From Caenispirillum bisanense (lineage in GTDB: Bacteria > Pseudomonadota > Alphaproteobacteria > Rhodospirillales > UBA2165), in the NCBI GenBank assembly GCA_945877815.1, contig CAMDWJ010000025.1, positions 1-60,699 of the forward strand: a stretch of 60,699 nucleotides of DNA, written 5' to 3'. A program made the position numbers and the translations under genes. The notes below the pieces were generated by a model. That model was not told the DNA's origin. It ran no database searches and saw nothing but the letters and a program-made list of their open reading frames with translations. Below, piece after piece: positions 20,095 to 28,656 of this stretch (position 1 is the stretch's first letter; every line of letters begins with the position of its first letter).

Positions 20095-21242
20095 CGCTTT
20101 GTCCCCGCGGTTGTTGGCGCAGGTGCCGGCGCGGACACAGGCGCCGACTTGCGGTTGTTGCGAAGTTCCGGCAGCGGCAGATATGGCACCACACCTTGGC
20201 CGCCGGTATTCGGCGTATCGATCAGCACCTTGTCCATGCCGCCCATGACGGTGCGCATGGTTTCGAGATAGATGCGCCGGCGCGTGACGTCTTTCTCGTT
20301 TTTGTACTGTTCGAGCACCGACAGGAAGCGCTGCGTTTCACCGGTTGCGAGCGCGATCTTTTCCTGCTTGTAGGCTTCGGCTTCGTTGCCGATGCGCGCG
20401 GCCTCGCCTTCTGCTTGCTGCACGACTTCGTTCAAATAAGCCGTCGCTTCGTTGATGATGCGCTCCTTGTCGGCGCGCGCCGCCTGCACGTCGCGGAAGG
20501 CGTCGAGCACATTGCCCGGCGGCTCGACCTGCTGCAGGTTGATGTCGGTCACTTCAATGCCCGAATTGTAGGAATCGAGAATCTGCTGAAGCAAGTTGCG
20601 CACTTCCAACTGGATCTGCGTACGTCCTTGGGTGCGCGCGAATTCGAAATTGGTCTTGCCGACCACTTCGCGCATCGCTGCCTCGGACGCCGCCTTCACC
20701 GTCGCTTCGGGATTGCGGATATTGAAGATGAACTCCTGCGCATCCTTGATCAACCAGAACACCACGAAGCGGATATCGATGATGTTTTCATCGCCGGTCA
20801 GCATCTGGCTTTCTTCGGGCACCGCGCGTCCGGCGACACCGCGCACGCGCACGTCGGCGGTGGTGCGCAAACCGATCTGCACAGCGTTGATGCGCGTGAC
20901 CTTCGGCGTAAAGACCTGGCCGATGGGAGCCGGGAAATTCCAGTTGAGGCCGGGCGCGGTGCGCTCGTTGAACTTGCCGAACAGCAATTCGACGCCCAAT
21001 TCGTCGGGATCGACCCGATAGAAGCCGGTGGCGAACCACACGATGATGGCAGCGACCACCAAAATGGCGATACGTTTGGCGCCGCCGCCGCCGGACGGCA
21101 GGAACTTGCGCACGCGATCCTGACTGCGCCGCAGCAAATCCTCAATGTCAGGCGGCTTCGGACGCCCGCCGCCACCGCCACCCCAGGGCCCCTGTCCACC
21201 GCCACCGCCCCAAGGGCCGCCGCGTTGCGTATTCCAATTCAT
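20091..21242 (-). CDS. hflK: HflK, FtsH protease modulator (SPFH/band 7)
   Basis: HflK is the partner of HflC. The 383-residue protein starts with a glycine-rich cytoplasmic segment (GGPWGGGGGQGPWGGGGGGR), has one membrane helix (IAILVVAAIIVWFATGFYRV, about residues 60-80), then the band-7 domain (FGKFNERTAPGLNWNFPAPI) and a coiled-coil C-terminal part with EGEAARIGNEAEAYKQEKI. The Ala/Pro-rich tail is disordered. It is the first gene of the minus-strand hflK-hflC-DUF2065 group, divergent from mrp with a 99-base shared promoter region. Confidence 0.96.
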   Translation of the reverse strand: MNWNTQRGGPWGGGGGQGPWGGGGGGRPKPPDIEDLLRRSQDRVRKFLPSGGGGAKRIAILVVAAIIVWFATGFYRVDPDELGVELLFGKFNERTAPGLNWNFPAPIGQVFTPKVTRINAVQIGLRTTADVRVRGVAGRAVPEESQMLTGDENIIDIRFVVFWLIKDAQEFIFNIRNPEATVKAASEAAMREVVGKTNFEFARTQGRTQIQLEVRNLLQQILDSYNSGIEVTDINLQQVEPPGNVLDAFRDVQAARADKERIINEATAYLNEVVQQAEGEAARIGNEAEAYKQEKIALATGETQRFLSVLEQYKNEKDVTRRRIYLETMRTVMGGMDKVLIDTPNTGGQGVVPYLPLPELRNNRKSAPVSAPAPAPTTAGTKR

Positions 21243-21341
21243 GGATTCCTCACCAGCAAAAGCCGCTGAAACGGGCTTTCGTCTTTTGTTCCACCGTTGC
21301 TTGCCTTATATGACAGCACGCTCAAGCTTGCAATTCCAGAC

Positions 21342-22487
21342 ATGGCAGAAATCCCCGAGACACTCATATTGGACGCGTTGGCGTCCGTCGCCGATCCAGG
21401 CACCGGAACCGACATCGTCGGCTCGGGCATGGTGTCGGGTATTCGCGTGCAAAACGGCCATGTCACCTTCTCGCTCGAAATTGACCCGGCAAAAGTGTCA
21501 AAATTAGGGACGGCGCTGGAAACCCTACGCCAAGCGGCCGAAAAGGCTGTGCAGGGCATCAAAGGGGTCGAGCGCGTAACCGCTGTTCTGACGGCCGAAC
21601 GCCCCGCCGTCGCCCAACAGCCACCCCCCCAAACTGCCCATCCCATGCCGCGCCAGCCCATCGGGCGCCACGCCAATAACCGCAAGATAGAGCTGCCCAA
21701 TGTCGCCGCCATCGTCGCGGTCGCGTCCGGCAAGGGCGGCGTCGGCAAATCGACAACCGCGGTGAACCTGGCGCTGGCCATGGCCAAAGGCGGCAAGAAG
21801 GTTGGCCTGCTCGACGCCGATATTTACGGCCCGTCGCTGCCGCGCATGATGGGGATCAAGACCAAGCCGACCCAGACCGAGGACGGTAAATTGGCCCCGA
21901 TGATGGCCTTCGGCCTCAAATGCATGTCGATGGGCCTACTGGTCGACGAGGACACACCCGTGATCTGGCGCGGGCCGATGGCTACGGGTGCGCTCGAACA
22001 ACTTATGAGCGACGTCGCCTGGGGCACGCTCGATGTGTTGGTGATCGATATGCCGCCGGGCACCGGCGACATCCATCTGACGCTCGCGCAACGCGTGCCG
22101 CTGACCGGCGCCGTCGTCGTGTCCACGCCGCAGGACATCGCGCTGATCGATGCGCGCAAGGGCCTCAATATGTTCAAGAAGGTCGATGTGCCGGTCCTCG
22201 GCATCATCGAGAATATGAGCTATTTCATCGCGCCCGATACCGGCAAACGCTATTACATCTTCGGCGAGGATGGCGCAAAACACGAGGCCGAGCGTCTCGG
22301 CGTGCCGTTCCTAGGCGGCGTGCCGCTGGTGATGCAAATCCGCGAAACCTCGGACGCCGGAACGCCGATCGTCGCCACCGATCCCGAGAGCGACCACGCC
22401 AAACCCTATTTCGCCATCGCCGAGAAGGTGTGGGCCGCGATCGCGGCGGCGAAGGCCGCACCCAAGAAGGCTGCGCTGCCGCAATGA
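21342..22487 (+). CDS. mrp: Mrp/ApbC family iron-sulfur cluster carrier ATPase
   Basis: Mrp/ApbC proteins bind and transfer Fe-S clusters. From the ATG at 21342 (MAEIPETL) the protein has about 381 residues: an N-terminal MIP18/DUF59 domain, a Pro-rich linker (QQPPPQTAHPMPRQP), then the deviant Walker A GKGGVGKST (about residues 130-138), DADIYGPSLPRMMG and VIDMPPGTGDIHLTL. Where the classical family has a CPxCG cluster motif after ENMSYF, this protein has APDTGK, so the CxxC pair is absent; I recall this variant in other Alphaproteobacteria. The DMT transporter gene overlaps its stop by four bases. Confidence 0.93.
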   Translation: MAEIPETLILDALASVADPGTGTDIVGSGMVSGIRVQNGHVTFSLEIDPAKVSKLGTALETLRQAAEKAVQGIKGVERVTAVLTAERPAVAQQPPPQTAHPMPRQPIGRHANNRKIELPNVAAIVAVASGKGGVGKSTTAVNLALAMAKGGKKVGLLDADIYGPSLPRMMGIKTKPTQTEDGKLAPMMAFGLKCMSMGLLVDEDTPVIWRGPMATGALEQLMSDVAWGTLDVLVIDMPPGTGDIHLTLAQRVPLTGAVVVSTPQDIALIDARKGLNMFKKVDVPVLGIIENMSYFIAPDTGKRYYIFGEDGAKHEAERLGVPFLGGVPLVMQIRETSDAGTPIVATDPESDHAKPYFAIAEKVWAAIAAAKAAPKKAALPQ

Positions 22488-23371
22488 ATGCGATCGTATC
22501 GCGGATCGCGGCCCTGCCCGCCAATGTCCGCGGCATCTGCCTAATGGTCGTTTCCGCCGCCTCCTACGCGATCATGCTGGCGATCATCCGCTTCATCTCC
22601 AAGGACATCCATTTCACCGAAATCGTGTTCTTCCGCGTCGGCATCGGTTTGATCGTGCTGCTGCCGATGTTCGCCACGGGCGGGCTCGCCAGCATGCGCA
22701 CCCGCCATTTGTGGCGCTATACCTACCGCGCCGCGATGCAGGCCGCCGCGATGGCTGCCTATTATCTCGGCCTCGCCATGCTGCCGCTCGCCGCCGCCGT
22801 CACCTTGTCGCAAACCACCGCGATCTTCATCGCTATCATCGCCATCTGGGTGCTGAACGAGCCGTCGGTGATCGGGCGCTGGCTGGTGATCGCGCTCGGC
22901 CTTTCCGGTATGATCGTGATCGTGCGCCCATCTTTCGAGGGGGTCGATTACGGCGCCCTCATGGTGGTGCTCAGCGCGCTTCTCTACGCCATCTATCAGG
23001 TCGATGCCAAAATTCTATCGCGCACCGAGCCGGTCACCTTGATCGTCTTTTGGACGATGGTGCTGGCCACCCCCATGGCGTTCGTCGCATCCTTGTTCTT
23101 CTGGGTCTGGCCGACGCCGGAGCAATTCTTTTGGCTGGTCATCGTCGGCGCCATAGGCACGCTCGGCAATTGGACTATGACCATGGCCTATAAGATTGGC
23201 GAGATGACCGCCTGCGCGCCGGTCGCCTATACCCAGCTGGTGTGGGCCGCCTTCATCGGCTTCGCCGTCTTCGGCGAGATCCCGGATCTTTGGACCTGGA
23301 TCGGCGCCGCCATGATCGCGGCGTCGGGGATCGCGCTGTCGCGCATGGAGGCGCGGCGCGCTAAAGGTTAA
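22484..23371 (+). CDS. DMT superfamily transporter, EamA type
   Basis: The ATG at 22484 overlaps the mrp stop (ATGA), giving 295 residues with ten predicted membrane helices in two EamA repeats: the first starts ICLMVVSAASYAIMLAIIRF, the second YGALMVVLSALLYAIYQVD. Drug/metabolite exporters of this type carry small metabolites, amino acids or nucleosides outward, but the substrate cannot be read from sequence. The frame is open far upstream inside mrp; that is a shadow of the mrp gene. Coupling to mrp is probably incidental. Confidence 0.9.
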   Translation: MNAIVSRIAALPANVRGICLMVVSAASYAIMLAIIRFISKDIHFTEIVFFRVGIGLIVLLPMFATGGLASMRTRHLWRYTYRAAMQAAAMAAYYLGLAMLPLAAAVTLSQTTAIFIAIIAIWVLNEPSVIGRWLVIALGLSGMIVIVRPSFEGVDYGALMVVLSALLYAIYQVDAKILSRTEPVTLIVFWTMVLATPMAFVASLFFWVWPTPEQFFWLVIVGAIGTLGNWTMTMAYKIGEMTACAPVAYTQLVWAAFIGFAVFGEIPDLWTWIGAAMIAASGIALSRMEARRAKG

Positions 23372-23435
23372 ACGCTTCTGATTTGTCCGCCGCCGCGCAC
23401 ACGGTTAAACTGCGCCCAACAACGGGAGACGGCGC

Positions 23436-24314
23436 ATGAAAATCGTGCAAGGCGATGAACTAAAGTGGGAACGCGGCCTCGAATATCGAGGCGGTATCTT
23501 TCATTTCCGCCGCCTGATGGAAGGCGAGCGCGGCACCATCGACAATTTCCAGCTGTCGCTCGGCAAGATGAGCGGCGAATTCTACTCGCCGCGTCACCGC
23601 CATAATTTCGAGCAAATCCGCTTCCAGATCAAAGACACGCTCAATTACGCGCGCGACGGCAAGATGACCGAAGGCGTAGTCGGCTATTTCCCAGAAGGCA
23701 TGACCTATGGGCCGCAATCGCAAGCCCCCGAGAGCGAGCCGTGGGGCGCGGTGCTGCAATTCGGCGGCGCGTCGGGCAGTGGGTATCTGTCGCGCGACGA
23801 AGTGAAAGAAGGCATGGACGAGCTGTCCAAGATCGGCACCTTTTCGGGCGGCATCTTCCGCCGCAATCCGGGTGAGCCCGGCAAGAAAAACCTCGACGGC
23901 TATCAGGCCATCTGGGAGCACAAGAACGGCAAGCCGATGATGTACCCGAAGCCGCGCTACAATCATCCGATCCTGATGGACCCGAAGAATTTCGACTGGG
24001 TGCCAAGCGAGGTGAAGGGTGTGTCCGAGAAATTGCTCGGCGCCTTCTCCGAACGCCGTGTGGAGATCGCGGTTCTGAAGATCGAAGCGGGTGCCACTTA
24101 TATCTGCGATGCGCCGAGCGTGTTCCTCACCAATTCAGGTGCGGGCACCGTGGCCAACCAGCCGCTGCGCGCCTTCACAACCGTGTGGGTCGCGCGCGGA
24201 GATTGCATTACCTTCCGCGCGGATCAAACGGTGGAGATGCTGCGCATGGGCCTGCCGGACCTCAGCGGCCTCGAAGGTGCGAAGCGTACCGAGTACGCGC
24301 AGGCGGCGGAGTAA
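23436..24314 (+). CDS. Cupin-fold protein of unknown function (probable bicupin)
   Basis: The 292-residue protein has two cupin-like halves. The first carries the metal-binding style motif SPRHRHNFEQIRFQI (about residues 49-63, two His and a Glu) followed by PEGMTYGPQ; the second is a beta-rich segment around ERRVEIAVLKIEAGATYICD and the final TVWVARGDCITFRADQTVE, without obvious His ligands. No signal peptide or membrane segment. The function is unknown; oxygenase, isomerase or binding roles are all possible. GGGAGAC precedes the ATG. It converges with thyX with only three bases between the stops. Confidence 0.75.
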   Translation: MKIVQGDELKWERGLEYRGGIFHFRRLMEGERGTIDNFQLSLGKMSGEFYSPRHRHNFEQIRFQIKDTLNYARDGKMTEGVVGYFPEGMTYGPQSQAPESEPWGAVLQFGGASGSGYLSRDEVKEGMDELSKIGTFSGGIFRRNPGEPGKKNLDGYQAIWEHKNGKPMMYPKPRYNHPILMDPKNFDWVPSEVKGVSEKLLGAFSERRVEIAVLKIEAGATYICDAPSVFLTNSGAGTVANQPLRAFTTVWVARGDCITFRADQTVEMLRMGLPDLSGLEGAKRTEYAQAAE

Positions 24315-24317
24315 GGT

Positions 24318-25256
24318 CTAGCCTTCGCGGCCCAAGGTCGCCATCAGCTCGCGCCACTCGCGCACCGACAGGCCGCTCGCTTTTTGCTCGACCTTCTCGC
24401 CCGCGATCAGACGTTTGACCACGGCCAGGCCCTTGGCCGACAGATGTGCCGCACCCATGCGGTAATCTTGGAAGGCAGAGGCGGTCAGCGGCACCCAGCG
24501 ATTGAGCGTTTCCATCATCGCATCGGCATAGACGCGGATTTCGTATTGTGCGTGGGCGTCGGCGCGCAAGGATAGGAAATGCATGAGATTGTGCAGATCC
24601 ACCTTCCAATACCATTGCGTATAGGTATTGAGCGTGAGGTTCATGCGGGCGAGTTCGCGCGCGAGACCCGAGCGGCTTTCGTCCACCACCTTGCCGTTTT
24701 CGTCTTCGTTGAGCATCTCGGCGTAATGGCCGTAGGTCTGCTCGGCATCGTCGCGCAGCATGGCCAGAACGCGGCTCGCCTCTTCGCCTTCGAGCACGTC
24801 GCCTCGGCCCTGGCGATTGACGCTGGATTGCGCCGCCAATTGCGCGGGTGCGGGGATGTAATATTCCTTATCGAGCACCGAATAACGCGCCGAATATTCG
24901 TTCACGTTGGCGGTACGATGGCGGATCCATTGGCGCGCCACGAAGATCGGCAGCTTGACGTGATATTTGATCTCGCACATCTCGAAGGGCGTCGTATGGC
25001 GATGGCGCATCAGATAGTTGATGAGCCCGGCATCGTCGGACACCCGCTTGGTGCCCTTGCCGTAGGAGACGCGGGCGGCCTGTACGACGGCTGCGTCGTC
25101 GCCCATGTAATCGATCACCCGCACGAAGCCATGGTCGAGCACCGCCAAGGGCTCGTAGAGCAGTTCTTCGAGGGCGGGAACTGTAGCCCGGCGGGTCTCC
25201 GCCCGGGCCGATTTCGCCGCATCGATCTCGGCGCGCTGTTCGGAGGTCAATTTCAT
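24318..25256 (-). CDS. thyX: FAD-dependent thymidylate synthase ThyX
   Basis: ThyX methylates dUMP to dTMP with methylene-tetrahydrofolate, using FAD and NADPH. The 312-residue protein contains the diagnostic motif [15 protein letters not shown] (RHRxxSxNxxSxRY type, with Ala-Asn-Val in the loop; about residues 113-127), the substrate segments [10 protein letters not shown] and LPIFVA, and [23 protein letters not shown]. It is longer than the 220-250-residue minimal ThyX, the form common in Alphaproteobacteria. No thyA is in the window. It is divergent from ssrA. Confidence 0.96.
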   Translation of the reverse strand: MKLTSEQRAEIDAAKSARAETRRATVPALEELLYEPLAVLDHGFVRVIDYMGDDAAVVQAARVSYGKGTKRVSDDAGLINYLMRHRHTTPFEMCEIKYHVKLPIFVARQWIRHRTANVNEYSARYSVLDKEYYIPAPAQLAAQSSVNRQGRGDVLEGEEASRVLAMLRDDAEQTYGHYAEMLNEDENGKVVDESRSGLARELARMNLTLNTYTQWYWKVDLHNLMHFLSLRADAHAQYEIRVYADAMMETLNRWVPLTASAFQDYRMGAAHLSAKGLAVVKRLIAGEKVEQKASGLSVREWRELMATLGREG

Positions 25257-25399
25257 GGTCAGCCCGGCTTACCCGATTCTAAGCGCGAGCGGCAATCTCG
25301 ATATTGAGGCGACCGGAGGACCTCCGGTATCGACCGGAGGGCGGGTGCCTGCCTCGCCCCTTCCCTCGCGAGGCTAGGCGCACTATATTCACAGGGTCG
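25257..25399. promoter_or_regulatory. thyX/ssrA divergent promoter region with hairpin
   Basis: A perfect inverted repeat ACCGGAGG/CCTCCGGT (one base between) lies at about 25313-25329. Further right a TATATT (25384-25389) with a weak TTCCCT 17 bases upstream could be the ssrA promoter. The assignments are by eye and low in certainty. Confidence 0.35.
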
Positions 25400-25735
25400 G
25401 GAAACCGACTATGGCGATAAACGCTTTGTGGAATAAGCGTTACGGACCCGGGGGCAGTGCCCGGCGCCTCCACCAACTCTTAGATTTCCGCACAAATGCG
25501 GGGATTTTATGGGGGCGAAACAGGATCGACGTGCGTAGTAAAGGCATGGTTTTCGCTCGGCATGATACCGCCGTTATCGGGTCACTTTTACAAATGCCAA
25601 CGACAACGAGGCATTTGCTGTCGCAGCCTAACGGCTAAGACAACGGGGTTCGGGGGGCACCTGGCAACAGAAGCCCCCCACTTATCTATCTCCGGCACGG
25701 GGTGGTCCCTGCGCCGGAAGCGGACCCAAAAGATC
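25400..25735 (+). ncRNA. ssrA: tmRNA, circularly permuted two-piece form
   Basis: tmRNA rescues stalled ribosomes and tags the nascent protein for degradation. The 3' acceptor piece comes first: a T-arm-like hairpin in GGACCCGGGGGCAGTGCCCG, the acceptor strand GCGCCTCC and the CCA at 25473-25475. After an intervening loop the 5' piece starts with GGGGGCG (25511-25517), which pairs with CGCCTCC (one G-U), followed by the conserved GGATCGACG. The tag frame runs from GCC at 25596 to TAA at 25629-25631 and reads ANDNEAFAVAA, with an alanine-rich VAA end. Pseudoknot-like stems follow (GGGGGGC...GCCCCCC). Outer ends are approximate. The gene precedes sspB by about 40 bases. Confidence 0.93.
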
Positions 25736-25773
25736 CGCAGAAATGTTACGGGGCTTCAGCGACGGGGAACGTT

Positions 25774-26355
25774 ATGAGCGAAGATCGCTATCCGTACGAT
25801 GTGTGGGTCAACGAAGCTCTGCAGGGTGTGTTGCACCGTGCGCTGACGACCTTGGCGAACGAAGGCTTTAACGGCGACCACCATATGTTCATCAGTTTCG
25901 ATACCAACCATCCTGATGTGCGTCTTCCCGGCTTTCTGCGGGCACAATATCCCGACGAGATTACAATCGTGTTGCAGCACCAGTTCGAAGACCTGATGGT
26001 CGCGGACGAACTGTTCCAGGTTTCGCTGTCGTTCAACGGGCAGAAACACCGACTGACGGTGCCCTTCGTCGCGGTGCGCTCCTTCGCCGATCCGTCGGTG
26101 AATTTCGGCCTGCAGATCAACCAGCCGACCGGCCAGACGACGCTACAACCCTCGCCCATCCCGGTCGGTCCGCGCACGCGCGGTTCGGTGCCGGAAACGC
26201 GGCCCCGCACTCAGTTGTCGGACGCAAAATCGCATTCGAACCTACCCGACGCCGTCCCGGCGGCGAAAACCGCCGGCTCAACCGGCCGCGAGCGTCCTGC
26301 TGCGACGGCTGGGGGCGCCGAAGTCATCACGCTCGACGCCTTTCGCAAGAAATAA
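25774..26355 (+). CDS. sspB: SspB-like ClpXP adaptor (alphaproteobacterial type)
   Basis: SspB binds the ssrA tag and hands tagged proteins to ClpXP. From the ATG at 25774 (MSEDRYPYDV) it has 193 residues: the beta-barrel substrate-binding domain (about 1-130) with VLQHQFEDLMVADELFQVSL, LSFNGQKHRLTVPF and AVRSFADPSVNFGL, then a disordered linker rich in Pro/Ser/Arg and a C-terminal tail VITLDAFRKK, the type of short motif that docks on the ClpX N-domain. A longer frame upstream lies inside ssrA and is rejected. The immediate ssrA neighbourhood supports the assignment. Confidence 0.92.
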   Translation: MSEDRYPYDVWVNEALQGVLHRALTTLANEGFNGDHHMFISFDTNHPDVRLPGFLRAQYPDEITIVLQHQFEDLMVADELFQVSLSFNGQKHRLTVPFVAVRSFADPSVNFGLQINQPTGQTTLQPSPIPVGPRTRGSVPETRPRTQLSDAKSHSNLPDAVPAAKTAGSTGRERPAATAGGAEVITLDAFRKK

Positions 26356-26389
26356 TTGTTTTAGGGCCTTTGGTCGCAAGAAATAACGG

Positions 26390-26998
26390 CTACCAGCCTC
26401 CGCTCGACAACCACTCTTCGAGCAACTCCATCTTCTCGAGACCGAAGAACGGCTCATCCTCGTCGACGATGAAGGTCGGCGAACCGAACACCCCTTTTTG
26501 CATCGACAGATCGACTGCGGCGCGTAAGCGCGCATCGCCCTCGCCCCCCGTGATCGCGTGCAATGCGGCGTCACGCTCCGCACCGGCAGCGGCCGCGATG
26601 GCGGCAACGGTTTCCGGCACGCCGATATCGTTGGCTTCGCGCCAATAGGCGTGAAGGGCGGCGCGCGCGAAGGATTGCGCAAGCTGTTCGTCCTGCGCTT
26701 TCAGCCAATGAAAACAGCGTCCCGCCGGCAACGGGCTCGCCGGTTTTTCCTGCCGGTTGAGGACGATGCCGTGGCGGCGCGTATAGCGCTTCAAGTCGCG
26801 CGCGAGGTACGGACCCTTCAGGGGATAGCTGGGCAGCGGCTTCATCCCCATCACCTTGAGGACGCTGATGCCGAGCAGCATGGAATGCCAGCGGCACGCG
26901 CGGCCATATTTCGCCGCCAGCGCATCGACGCGCAGACTGGCGAGATAGCCGAAGGGCGAGATGAAATCGAAATAGAAGTCGAGCGATTTCTCAGCCAC
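26390..26998 (-). CDS. 2-hydroxychromene-2-carboxylate isomerase-like protein (DsbA fold)
   Basis: The protein is a kappa-class GST/DsbA-fold oxidoreductase-like isomerase. From the GTG at 26998 it has about 202 residues: FYFDFISPFGYLASLR at the N-terminus with the active-site Ser/Pro pair, YLARDLKRYTRRHGI in the helical insert, and near the end KGVFGSPTFIVDEDEPFFG with the cis-proline. The reference enzyme acts in naphthalene degradation and needs glutathione, but many homologues have other roles. The start is inside or next to the acyl-CoA ligase stop (TTG at 27004 is the alternative). It is the third gene of the SBP-ligase-isomerase operon. Confidence 0.85.
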   Translation of the reverse strand: MAEKSLDFYFDFISPFGYLASLRVDALAAKYGRACRWHSMLLGISVLKVMGMKPLPSYPLKGPYLARDLKRYTRRHGIVLNRQEKPASPLPAGRCFHWLKAQDEQLAQSFARAALHAYWREANDIGVPETVAAIAAAAGAERDAALHAITGGEGDARLRAAVDLSMQKGVFGSPTFIVDEDEPFFGLEKMELLEEWLSSGGW

Positions 26999-27000
26999 CG

Positions 27001-28581
27001 TCAATCGGCCTTGAACTGTTCGCGCAGCTTCGCCTTGGTGACCTTGCCGAATCCGACCCGCGGCAAAGCGGGAACAAAGATGATCTCGCGCGGCACCTTG
27101 AATTTCGCCAATTGTTCGCGGCACAGCTCGAGCATCGCTTCACGCATCACGGCATGCGCCGAGTCCGGCACATCGGGTTTGGTCTCGATGAAGGCGACGG
27201 GAACCTCGCCATATTGCGCATTGGGCTTGGCCACGACGGCCACCGCGCCGACTCCGGAGATACGCTGGATGACCATCTCGATCTCGGCGGCCGAAACGCC
27301 TTCGCCGCCGACCTTGATGACGTCCTTGATCCGGTCGGAGAATTCGAGCCAACCGTCTTCACGCAAATAGACGCGGTCGCCGGTGCGAAAATAGCCGTTC
27401 TCGTCGAAAGCATCGGCGGTCGCTTTTGCATCGCCGTCATATTCGCGGAAGATCGAATGGCCTCGGATGGCGCCCAACAGCATATGTCCGGCGCCGCCCG
27501 GCTCCACATCGCACCCATCCTCGTCGACGATACGCACCTGATACCCGATGCCTGGGCGTCCCATGGTTCGGGGCGGCGGATTCATGCCGAGATCGCAGAC
27601 GACAGCCTGGGTCAGGACTTCCGTCATGCCCCATCCGGCGAGATAGTCGACGCCGAATTTCTTCATCTGTTCGGGTTCGATCCGCGTCATCGTCCATTGG
27701 CGGAAATGATGCTTGGGCATCTCCATGTTGGAGACCGCATTCAAGGTGAAGCCGACGTGCGAGGTGATCGTCGCACGCGTTTCCAGCGCCAGCGGCCAAA
27801 ACCGGCTGGCGGAGAATTTCGATTGCATCACGATGGTGCCGCCCGCCCACATCTGCGCGAAAAAATTCCACGACAAACCGGCCACATGATAGAGCGGCAG
27901 GAATATCATGCTGACATCGTCCGCGCGCAGGCCTTGCTGCATGGCGTTGACGCGCCCGCCCCAGGTGACGTTGGCGTGAGTCCACACGACGCCCTTGGGG
28001 CGCGAGGTTGTGCCGGTGGTGAACATGATGGACGCCGCCAGATACGGATCGGGTGCGCGACGCGGTAAGGGCTCCGCCATGAGCGATACAAAAGAATCGG
28101 CACGCGGAACAGTATAGCTTTCGGGCGCAATGCCCGCATCGCTCTCGGTCACGGCGAGCCATTTGAGATTTTTGCAATTGGCGGCGACGGTTTCGGCGAA
28201 TTTCGGTTGGGTGATGCCGGCAACCGCGCCCGAGTTGTCGGCGAAGTAGCCGATCTCCGGCCCCGCGGCGAGCGCGTTGGTGCCCACGCACACGGCCCCG
28301 AGCCACGCGCAGGCAAAGCGCGCCAGGATCATTTCCGGGCAGTTTTCCAGATGAACCAAAACGCGATCGCCTTTTTTCACGCCGCGTTTCGCAAGACCAC
28401 CCGCGACGCAAGCGACCTCGTGCACAAAGCGGCGATAGGTCCAGACGACCTGCGGCCCTTCGTGCGGCGCCCAGATGATCATCGGATGATCACCGCGCCG
28501 CGCGACCAGCGCTTCGAGCCAATCGACGACATCGTAACCGGCAAAGGTGGAGAATCGTTCGTTCAGAGGGGGAATCTTCAT
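27001..28581 (-). CDS. Acyl-CoA ligase (ANL superfamily, AMP-forming)
   Basis: This ATP-dependent enzyme makes an acyl-adenylate and then an acyl- or aryl-CoA. From the ATG at 28581 (MKIPPLNERF) it has 526 residues. The P-loop motif SIMFTTGTTSRPKGVVWTH (about residue 180) is intact, as are the middle YLAGWGMTEVLTQ and YFRTGDRVYLREDGWLEFSDRIKDVIK with the A8 hinge Asp, and the C-terminal lysine region RVGFGKVTKAKLREQF. It resembles crotonobetaine/carnitine or fatty-acid ligases; the substrate is open. It lies between the binding protein gene (75 bases upstream) and the isomerase gene, all in one direction under the MarR operator. Confidence 0.93.
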   Translation of the reverse strand: MKIPPLNERFSTFAGYDVVDWLEALVARRGDHPMIIWAPHEGPQVVWTYRRFVHEVACVAGGLAKRGVKKGDRVLVHLENCPEMILARFACAWLGAVCVGTNALAAGPEIGYFADNSGAVAGITQPKFAETVAANCKNLKWLAVTESDAGIAPESYTVPRADSFVSLMAEPLPRRAPDPYLAASIMFTTGTTSRPKGVVWTHANVTWGGRVNAMQQGLRADDVSMIFLPLYHVAGLSWNFFAQMWAGGTIVMQSKFSASRFWPLALETRATITSHVGFTLNAVSNMEMPKHHFRQWTMTRIEPEQMKKFGVDYLAGWGMTEVLTQAVVCDLGMNPPPRTMGRPGIGYQVRIVDEDGCDVEPGGAGHMLLGAIRGHSIFREYDGDAKATADAFDENGYFRTGDRVYLREDGWLEFSDRIKDVIKVGGEGVSAAEIEMVIQRISGVGAVAVVAKPNAQYGEVPVAFIETKPDVPDSAHAVMREAMLELCREQLAKFKVPREIIFVPALPRVGFGKVTKAKLREQFKAD

Positions 28582-28656
28582 GGGTTCAGCCGAAATAGGA
28601 ATCTTCAACAAAGGAAGAGTGGACAGTCGTGTGCCGACTGTCCACTCCGCTATCAG

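Noticed and set aside
25279-25476. 65-codon minus-strand frame (MVEAPGTAPGS...) over ssrA
   Set aside because: It is the antisense of the tmRNA acceptor and T-arm, a known type of false gene.
26340-26385. 13-bp direct repeat TCGCAAGAAATAA at the end of sspB
   Set aside because: Two copies only, one in the coding end. Likely a small duplication without function.
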